DNA of 17,698 nt from Candidatus Bathyarchaeota archaeon (GTDB lineage: Archaea > Thermoproteota > Bathyarchaeia > 40CM-2-53-6), in NCBI GenBank assembly GCA_005888675.1, contig VBBA01000065.1, positions 1 through 17,698 on the forward strand, written 5' to 3'. The translations under genes were made by a program, and so were the position numbers. A model generated the notes under the pieces. That model did no database searches. It saw only the letters and a program-made list of their open reading frames with translations, and was not told the DNA's origin. The number at the start of each line of letters is the position of its first letter. Position 1 is the first letter of the stretch. This document shows, piece by piece, positions 1-5,558 of the stretch.

Positions 1-1
1 A

Positions 2-1429
2 ACCAGCACTACGCTTTTCTCGCCGGGGTCCCAATTCTCGGTAGGGGTGAACGTTACCGCTCCCGGACAGATATCTGGGTTCGACGTGACCCTGAACTAT
101 AACATTACAGGGGGCCCGAACATTCTCCAAGCAGTACGGAGTGGTTCGGAACTCTCAGGAGGACTATTCGACCCGAACAACCCGCCAGCTGGCTGTTCTG
201 TCTTGGTTGCTAGGAATCAGATCGATTTTCCAGCGGGTCGCATAAGATTCGCAGCAGTGATGTTGGGAGGTTGCTTCGCGACTGGGACAGGCACTCTTTT
301 CACACTCACTTTCAGAGTAACGGGCACGGGAACCAGCTTCATCGATATTGTTCGCACCAGCTCAAGCGGGACGACAGTAACCAGTATCGTCAGCGCAGCA
401 CCGACGTTCTCAGACATTCCCTATCTGCCAGTCGATGCCAGGTTCCAGAACGTTCCAGGCATTCCTCCCATTGCCTCTTTCGACTTCACCCCAGGATTTC
501 CTGCCAAAGGCGAAGTCGTCAGTTTCTCGGGCGGGAAAAGTTATGATCCAGACAACATTGGCACGATCAGCAAGTACCTCTGGATATTCGGCGACGGCAC
601 CGTTCAATTGTTGGGTGCGAACCAGAACCATACCTTCGTCAATTCCATCATGTTTCCGGCCGCCGGAAATTTCACAGTCACACTGATCGTTTGGGACTCG
701 GACGACAACCTCCCAGGACGACTCAACGCAGTCGTGATTGTAGACCCTGGGATAGGAGACACAGCGAGCAGCAACTGGAGTGGGTACGCAATCGCGGCAC
801 GATCGGGGATGAACGTGACTGATGTGAAAGGGTCCTGGATTGTCCCCTCCATAGTAGGTCCGTGCGGAGCTACTGAGCAACACTCTTCCTTCTGGGTGGG
901 CATAGACGGCTTCAGGTCGCCAACTGTGGAACAGATAGGAACCGAATCATCATGCGTTAATGGAGCCGCGACATACTTTGCCTGGTACGAGTTCTATCCA
1001 AAATATGCCCAGCTGGTTCATCAGGTCAAGGTGAACCCTGGAGACACTATCTCGGCAGAGGTCAAGTATGCTTCTGGCAAGTTCAACCTGACGATCACAA
1101 ATGTCACTACTGGCAAATCCTTCAGCAAGATGGGCATAGTCAAGAACGCCCAACTTTCCTCTGCTGAATGGATCGCGGAGGCACCGAGCAGCAAGACTGG
1201 AATCCTCCAACTTGCCAACTTTGGAACCGTCAAGTTTGGACAAGACCTTACAGGACGTACTGGCACGTGCTACGCAACTGTCGGGGGCGTCACGGGGCCC
1301 ATTGGATCCTTTGGATCCAGAGTGGACCGGATCACAATGCTAGACAGAAGCTTTACGATCAAAGCCCTGACATCGGCCTTGTCACCCGACCTGAGCAGTT
1401 TTGTGGTCATATGGAATTTTGCCGGCTGA
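2..1429 (+). CDS. Cohesin-PKD-G1 glutamic peptidase (eqolisin) fusion, 5' truncated by the window edge
   Basis: The frame is open from base 2, so the start lies outside the window; the GTG at 47 is internal to the cohesin strand pattern and is not the true start. Counting residues from that GTG, 1-135 are the remainder of a cohesin-type beta-sandwich (GFDVTLNYN, then LFDP, VLVAR and LFTLTFRV). Residues 141-235 are a PKD domain (SYDPDN, YLWIFGDG, NFTVTLIVWD). Residues 239-460 match peptidase family G1: SSNWSGYA, FWVGIDG, VEQIGTES with the presumed catalytic Gln296, the WYEFY block (Trp313, Glu315, Tyr317), and SAEWIAEAP with the presumed catalytic Glu374. Known G1 enzymes are secreted, acid-active, pepstatin-insensitive endopeptidases. 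Here a cohesin-PKD arm stands where fungal enzymes have a propeptide. I infer extracellular protein digestion and tethering to dockerin partners. The peptidase call is strong, the cohesin call good. Confidence 0.88.
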   Translation, partial: TSTTLFSPGSQFSVGVNVTAPGQISGFDVTLNYNITGGPNILQAVRSGSELSGGLFDPNNPPAGCSVLVARNQIDFPAGRIRFAAVMLGGCFATGTGTLFTLTFRVTGTGTSFIDIVRTSSSGTTVTSIVSAAPTFSDIPYLPVDARFQNVPGIPPIASFDFTPGFPAKGEVVSFSGGKSYDPDNIGTISKYLWIFGDGTVQLLGANQNHTFVNSIMFPAAGNFTVTLIVWDSDDNLPGRLNAVVIVDPGIGDTASSNWSGYAIAARSGMNVTDVKGSWIVPSIVGPCGATEQHSSFWVGIDGFRSPTVEQIGTESSCVNGAATYFAWYEFYPKYAQLVHQVKVNPGDTISAEVKYASGKFNLTITNVTTGKSFSKMGIVKNAQLSSAEWIAEAPSSKTGILQLANFGTVKFGQDLTGRTGTCYATVGGVTGPIGSFGSRVDRITMLDRSFTIKALTSALSPDLSSFVVIWNFAG

Positions 1430-1472
1430 ACAAGAGTGGGTCGACGTGTCACCTGTGGATGGAGTCATGAAT

Positions 1473-1499
1473 GTTTTTTGAAGACATCGTCTTCAATTT
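1473..1499 (+). terminator. Hairpin with T-run after the G1 peptidase gene
   Basis: A run of six T (1474-1479) overlaps a perfect 8-bp stem, TTGAAGAC/GTCTTCAA, with an ATC loop (1478-1496), followed by TTT. It lies about 45 bases after the peptidase stop codon and before the next gene. Archaeal termination depends mainly on T-runs, so this is a plausible transcript end; the role is inferred. Confidence 0.4.
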
Positions 1500-1590
1500 G
1501 GATGTGTACACTAGGTTCAAGTGTGCTGCCGAGGAGTGATTAATATGCCCGTTACTCGAAGCTAGATTATTCGCGAGCAGGCAGCGGACA

Positions 1591-2181
1591 ATGCAAAAGC
1601 AGCAGAAGAGGCAGTCATCAATCGAACGGAGGCGGAGAAGGCAGAAGATATTCAATCGGACAATAATTGTCGCAATGATTATCATCATTGTCGTCTTGAC
1701 CGCAGTTGCCCTGTCGAGACCCCAACCCACTCCCCTTCCATCCTATTTGTCCCGCTGCATACCATTGAAGGGTCCATGGGCATACCGAGAGGTCTTCCAA
1801 CTTTTCATCCAGATAAACGGGGCCAACGTGACAGTACCTGGAGGTATCGGAATCACTAGTGGCGGTGCATGTGTCAGACCATTGTACACTTTCAGCAACA
1901 GGGGCGCAATACACGTTGAGCCGGATCAGAACAGAACCTTCACACTTGGAGACCTCTTCATCGTTTGGGGCAACACATACGGTGATCAATTTGGAATATT
2001 CAATCAGAACCAATTGTTCACGTTCAAGACGGATAGTACGCATCACCTCCTCATGCGCGTTTACCACGGCAACTACAATTTCACTAGTACCGACTATGAT
2101 AATTATGTGCTGCCGAGGGATGCAAATACGACGAGCAATCCTTACGCGATAACCATATCATACGGCGTATTTCAATACTAA
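1591..2181 (+). CDS. Membrane-anchored hypothetical protein with IHVE/FTLGD-type extracellular domain
   Basis: This 196-residue protein has a strongly basic N-terminus (residues 1-23, including a run of five Arg), one transmembrane helix at about 24-42, then a Pro-rich spacer and a soluble domain outside the membrane. The domain contains LFIQINGANV (71-80), CVRPLYTFS (94-102), GAIHVEP (105-111) and FTLGDLFIVWG (117-127). That block resembles a hypothetical family I recall from ammonia-oxidising archaea and some bacteria, whose biochemical role I do not know. Two Cys (56 and 94) could pair. ATG 1591 is chosen because no other start codon lies between it and the in-frame TGA at 1537-1539. A weak TATA-like TTAATAT lies at 1540-1546. 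It follows the protease gene on the same strand, but the hairpin between them argues for separate transcription. Confidence 0.75.
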   Translation: MQKQQKRQSSIERRRRRQKIFNRTIIVAMIIIIVVLTAVALSRPQPTPLPSYLSRCIPLKGPWAYREVFQLFIQINGANVTVPGGIGITSGGACVRPLYTFSNRGAIHVEPDQNRTFTLGDLFIVWGNTYGDQFGIFNQNQLFTFKTDSTHHLLMRVYHGNYNFTSTDYDNYVLPRDANTTSNPYAITISYGVFQY

Positions 2182-2285
2182 TTGCTTCACTGGATAGACT
2201 AGATGCGGACAGGATTAGCCCTGCTTGAAGGATGAACAATCCGAATAAGGTCTCATGAAACTTTCCGTTAGTCTCCCCTAGAGAG

Positions 2286-2304
2286 AACGGACGTCCGTTT
2301 TGTC
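2286..2304 (+). terminator. Palindrome plus T-rich tract between convergent genes
   Basis: AACGGACGTCCGTT (2286-2299) is a perfect 14-base palindrome able to form a 5-bp stem with a 4-base loop. It is followed by TTTTGTCCATTTT. It lies about 105 bases past the stop of the upstream + strand gene and about 40 bases past the end of the convergent SBP1 gene, so it could end either transcript. The role is inferred. Confidence 0.35.
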
Positions 2305-2339
2305 CATTTTGATATGGGGGTCAATCAACGGACCATGAG

Positions 2340-4694
2340 TTAGGGGACAAAGGGAATCAGGTTCTCCAGCGTCTGCCCAGGCTGGTTCGACTGGATGCCA
2401 CTCCATGAGAAAGGGTAGATCCAAGTATCATCCAGGTGCGAGACGACTATGGTAACCTCTGAACTGATAGTCGTTGGCGTGCTGGGATGTAAAGCTGGCC
2501 TTATCCACCGGGCATAATCCACGCATCCTGTCGTGCTGGTTTTACCGTAGCAAGAGGCGACACTTGCGATATCCCTAATCGTAACAGTGCCGTTATCGTA
2601 CCTGTCTGCCCAGCTGAACTCTTGGAACTGTCCCGATTGCGCTGCAGTCCCTGAGCCTGTTCCCCATGATGGATTATAGCTGCGCATGTATTGCAGGAAA
2701 GGATCGGTGTTGCCTGCTTGATTGGTGAGGTCGAAGCTTTGGAGGAACACGTTTGCATGTGGGCCCAATGCCTGCCCTGCCCTGCTGCCGTCGCCGTTGC
2801 TAGCGCATCCAGTCCCGACTTTCCCAAGGTCAGATTGGAAGACTGAACGGCACATGTATGGACCGCTTCCTATGAACGTGCCCGAGGCCATCATGTCATA
2901 GGACGACGAAGTCTTGGCAGGATCCGCCTTCCCGACGTCTCCGTAGGTCTTGTCTCCGGGGAGTTCCCAAATGTGTCTCGGGATTATCGGGACTCCTGCG
3001 AGGTTGATTATGTGGGATATACTCTGTCCTTGCATTTTGATGTCGAATAGGTAGGGACCGAGGATGGTGACTCCCAATACCATCTGTACGTTCCCCACTA
3101 GATTGGCGGCCGGGACATCGCGCATGTTGAGCAGTGTAAACTTGACGTCGGATGCATTGACCGTCGCACCGTCTTGCCACCGTAGGTTCTGGCGGAGCTC
3201 GACCAAAAAGTGAGTGTTCCCCTGGGCGTCTATTGATGTCAAATAATTGTCGCACATCCAGCACATAACATTGGCTGGTTGGACGGGGCTTCCGGCGAAG
3301 AGTGTATCGTACACTTCACCGATCAGATTGAACTCCCAAAGGGTTTCCGCCTTGAATGGATTCAGCGATGTCGTTCCCTGCCGTTGTCCCCATCGGATTG
3401 TGTTAAGCCCACCGCCGAACTTGAAGAGTGGGTTCGAGGGTGCATAACCAGTATTGTTGTGCGCGTACAATAGTGTCCACGTGTTCGAGAATCCCTGTCC
3501 CCTTTGGTCGACAATCCCTGCAAGGGTGCGTAATGCCGCTGTCCGGATTCCCCTCGAATAAACGGGTATACTTCCTGCGTGGGTTCCTAACTGGTTGAAG
3601 GCGGCAAGTGTCTGGGTCTGGAATGTTGGCACGTCAGCAGTTTGAGCCGCGGCGTTCGCGTAAGTGTCGAAGGATGGAATGCAGAGGAAGCCGTAGTTGG
3701 CTGTCTCGCCATTCTGGACACCTCCACATTGGTCGGATGCGAAGCTGCTACCATAGAGTGGGCGTAAATGGTCGGGGAACGGACCTCCTAGGTTCCAGCC
3801 GGACGTGTACATATCCCAATCATCAGTGGGACCCTCGGGGAGAGATACGAATACGACGGGTCGAAGCTGGGCGATGCTGCCGAGGGTCGGGACGACCGCG
3901 TTGACTCCCAACACCTGGTTAATCGCGTTCGATATTCCAAGTCCCATCGCCCTCCTAGTCGGATCGTCGCTCCTTATCATGAACCTTATCGGATGAGCTA
4001 TAATGTTCGCCAAGCCTGGACTGTTGCTGTCGATCACGCAGTCCTTATTGAGGTCGTGAAGACCAATATTCGCCGCGATCAGATGGTCCCTAGCAGCACA
4101 AAAATCAGGCGAACCCGGCGCAGCGAACCCTGAAATGCTTGGAGCAATGTTGAACGCGCTCGTGTCGGCAGGATGGACTAGGCCCTCGATCGTTTGTCCA
4201 GCCAATGTTTCCCATGAGATCTGAGATGAGATCAGGCTGGCGGAAGGGCTCTTGGCGGGTGGAGATGGGTCTGCGAGTGCTTGTCCGGCTCCTTGCAATG
4301 GGCCGCTGTTCACAAAGCTCGTTCTGTCAATCAGATGAGCGAAGGCCTCGCGCATCTCAATTCCGCATCCACTGTTGCCATGCTGCCAGTCACATCCCCA
4401 GGCCGCCCATGTGCTCGACCCATAGTTGAAATCAATCCCGAACATCCCAAATTGTCCCTCTCCCGGGCTTAGGACGAAGTCGGAGCTGGAATCGTAAGTG
4501 CTGAAACTGGCAGTTGAAACGGGCCAATCGGTAAGGTCAAGCTTACCAAGCTCGAAGTCTTGAAATTCGGTGGTCTCCCAGAGATTGGACGGAGAGTCCA
4601 CACCACCACTAGACACGGCAAAGGCGGACGGAACATGTACGAGGACAGACGTTACCATTAATGCAATTATGAGGACGACTGGGAGAACTCTCAA
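2340..4694 (-). CDS. SBP1: family 5 (oligopeptide-type) solute-binding protein, apparently circularly permuted, with dockerin-like tail
   Basis: This 784-residue secreted protein has a signal peptide at 1-26 (ending PSAFA). It binds the substrate of a Dpp/Opp-type ABC importer; oligopeptides are the likely ligand but this is not proven. Blocks that lie late in canonical family 5 proteins come first: FELGKLDLTDWP (47-58), the REAFAHLIDR block (115-124) and DDWDMYTSGW with PFPDHL (291-310). Blocks that normally lie near the N-terminus come second: SLNPFKAETLWEF...VYDTLF (443-466), the LRQNLRWQDGATVNASDVKF motif (500-519) and GSGPY (609-613). Residues 693-757 resemble a degenerate dockerin (ADRYDNGTVTIRDIASVASCYG, then TISSEVTIVVSHLDD). 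The start is TTG, the only suitable start before an upstream in-frame stop; it puts the signal peptide at the N-terminus. No permease adjoins, so it may share the transporter encoded to the right, whose own binding protein SBP2 is a close paralogue. Confidence 0.88.
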   Translation of the reverse strand: MRVLPVVLIIALMVTSVLVHVPSAFAVSSGGVDSPSNLWETTEFQDFELGKLDLTDWPVSTASFSTYDSSSDFVLSPGEGQFGMFGIDFNYGSSTWAAWGCDWQHGNSGCGIEMREAFAHLIDRTSFVNSGPLQGAGQALADPSPPAKSPSASLISSQISWETLAGQTIEGLVHPADTSAFNIAPSISGFAAPGSPDFCAARDHLIAANIGLHDLNKDCVIDSNSPGLANIIAHPIRFMIRSDDPTRRAMGLGISNAINQVLGVNAVVPTLGSIAQLRPVVFVSLPEGPTDDWDMYTSGWNLGGPFPDHLRPLYGSSFASDQCGGVQNGETANYGFLCIPSFDTYANAAAQTADVPTFQTQTLAAFNQLGTHAGSIPVYSRGIRTAALRTLAGIVDQRGQGFSNTWTLLYAHNNTGYAPSNPLFKFGGGLNTIRWGQRQGTTSLNPFKAETLWEFNLIGEVYDTLFAGSPVQPANVMCWMCDNYLTSIDAQGNTHFLVELRQNLRWQDGATVNASDVKFTLLNMRDVPAANLVGNVQMVLGVTILGPYLFDIKMQGQSISHIINLAGVPIIPRHIWELPGDKTYGDVGKADPAKTSSSYDMMASGTFIGSGPYMCRSVFQSDLGKVGTGCASNGDGSRAGQALGPHANVFLQSFDLTNQAGNTDPFLQYMRSYNPSWGTGSGTAAQSGQFQEFSWADRYDNGTVTIRDIASVASCYGKTSTTGCVDYARWIRPALHPSTPTTISSEVTIVVSHLDDTWIYPFSWSGIQSNQPGQTLENLIPFVP
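2424..2618 (-). other. Degenerate dockerin-like module at the C-terminus of SBP1
   Basis: Residues 693-757 of SBP1 show one loop in dockerin register: Asp697, Asn701, Gly702, Val704, Thr705 and Asp708 fit positions 1, 5, 6, 8, 9 and 12 of the calcium loop, followed by the helix IASVASCYG. A second copy (TISSEVTIVVSHLDD) keeps the helix pattern but has lost most loop ligands. SBP2 carries the same module. Function as a cohesin ligand is inferred. Confidence 0.5.
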
Positions 4695-4712
4695 TGAAGA
4701 AACGCTTGCAAG

Positions 4713-4728
4713 AATCGAGTTTTCGATT
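4713..4728. promoter_or_regulatory. Inverted repeat upstream of SBP1, possible operator
   Basis: AATCGA-GTTT-TCGATT is a perfect 6-bp inverted repeat with a 4-base spacer. It lies between the TATA-like element at 4735-4742 and the SBP1 start at 4694, where an archaeal repressor would block transcription initiation. Chance occurrence is possible. Confidence 0.3.
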
Positions 4729-4734
4729 CATGAC

Positions 4735-4742
4735 TTCTTAAG
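4735..4742 (-). promoter_or_regulatory. TATA-like element of SBP1
   Basis: Read on the minus strand this is CTTAAGAA, 41-48 bases upstream of the TTG start. With usual archaeal spacing, transcription would begin near 4711 and give a leader of about 17 bases. It matches the archaeal box A consensus only partly. Confidence 0.35.
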
Positions 4743-4857
4743 CCTATCTGCGACGAATGTAAGCTTTGGCAGGATGCAGCCACACTGGGATAGAGACCGT
4801 ATGCCTTGGAATGACTTTTTGGACTGTGCCTTATCACGTAGCGCATTTTTCCATAAC

Positions 4858-4866
4858 AATAAATTA
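4858..4866 (+). promoter_or_regulatory. TATA-like element of the three-helix membrane protein gene
   Basis: AATAAATTA ends 20 bases before ATG 4887 and starts 29 before it. This spacing would place the transcription start at or very near the start codon, as in leaderless archaeal mRNAs. No Shine-Dalgarno sequence precedes the ATG, which agrees with that reading. Confidence 0.4.
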
Positions 4867-4886
4867 TCGAGGCGACTATTCTCCCG

Positions 4887-5330
4887 ATGGTCAATCGGCC
4901 TTTGGTAGACGGGAATGGAGCACCGGAGAAAAAGCCGCGTCTGTACCAAGTAGATAGGTTCAAGCGTGTCATCGAAGCTCAGGAGTCAACCCGTCCGCTC
5001 ACCGGTTTCAGGCTCGTGATGATACGCTTGAGGAATGGGGCGGATTCGGTGGGTGGTTTGGTCTCAACCTTCTTCGTTGTGGCTACGTTTTTCGCGGCTC
5101 CGTTCGTCGTCGTTATGGGTGTAGTTTATCGTTGGCCTGGTTTCCTGGCGTCGTTTACGGCTGTCATCGGCGTGTTTAGCCTATACGTGAAGCATAGGTT
5201 GGGAAGTTCGATGCAGTTCGTGGAGACAAGCTGGGGCCGAAAACTTCTCGGCCAATTGGTGGGTTGCGCCCTCGTAGTCGTAGCTTTTTATGTCGTGTTC
5301 GTAATCATGCTCGGAATCAAACTGTCATAA
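4887..5330 (+). CDS. Three-helix membrane protein of unknown function
   Basis: This 147-residue protein has a hydrophilic N-terminal segment (1-55) rich in Arg and Lys and three hydrophobic helices at about 57-80, 84-101 and 121-143. A short basic loop (KHRLGSS) and a WGRK segment separate the helices. I recognise no family motif and no catalytic residues. It is transcribed divergently from SBP1 and convergently to the 939-residue cohesin/dockerin gene, so it is probably a single-gene unit. ATG 4887 fits a TATA-like element about 25 bases upstream. The clean membrane topology and open frame support a real gene; a link to the surrounding surface proteins is not shown. Confidence 0.65.
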   Translation: MVNRPLVDGNGAPEKKPRLYQVDRFKRVIEAQESTRPLTGFRLVMIRLRNGADSVGGLVSTFFVVATFFAAPFVVVMGVVYRWPGFLASFTAVIGVFSLYVKHRLGSSMQFVETSWGRKLLGQLVGCALVVVAFYVVFVIMLGIKLS

Positions 5331-5415
5331 CCCTTCGTCTTGCTTCAACTTTCGCTGGAAATAACTTTGTTCCCGAACTTCTCTAGAATTTGGAGATAGA
5401 GTACGGATTAGGTTC

Positions 5416-5429
5416 CCGACAAAAGTCGG
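5416..5429. other. Small hairpin in a convergent intergenic region
   Basis: CCGAC-AAAA-GTCGG is a perfect 5-bp stem. It lies in the 228-base gap (5331-5558) between the convergent membrane protein gene and the 939-residue gene, where transcripts from both sides should end. The rest of the gap shows T-rich stretches (5541-5560) and nothing that I read as a gene. Confidence 0.3.
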
Positions 5430-5558
5430 AGCTTATTGCACTTGACGCAGTCGCCTCAGATCATCAGAGGAAAGCGGTGTGGCCTAAAAGAGTAGATTCC
5501 CCTTCCTCGGCTTGAATCCAGTCATGCCGATTGGGAGGGGTTTATTGTTTACGGCTTT

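Noticed and set aside
47..49. GTG at 47 as the start of the peptidase gene
   Set aside because: The frame is open to base 2 and the upstream codons read as a cohesin first strand (TTLFSPGSQFSVGVNV), so the gene begins outside the window.
410..883. Minus-strand 157-codon frame inside the G1 peptidase gene
   Set aside because: It runs antisense to clear cohesin and PKD coding sequence and has no recognisable motif.
4570..4908. Plus-strand 112-codon frame crossing the SBP1 start and the divergent promoter region
   Set aside because: It overlaps the SBP1 signal peptide region and the promoters of both divergent genes, and the product has no coherent features.
5440..5535. tRNA-like or C/D-box-like sequence in the convergent gap
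   Set aside because: GGATTCAAGCC on the minus strand suggested a T-loop and CTGATGATCTGA suggested box C/D, but no acceptor or anticodon stem and no correctly spaced second box can be formed.
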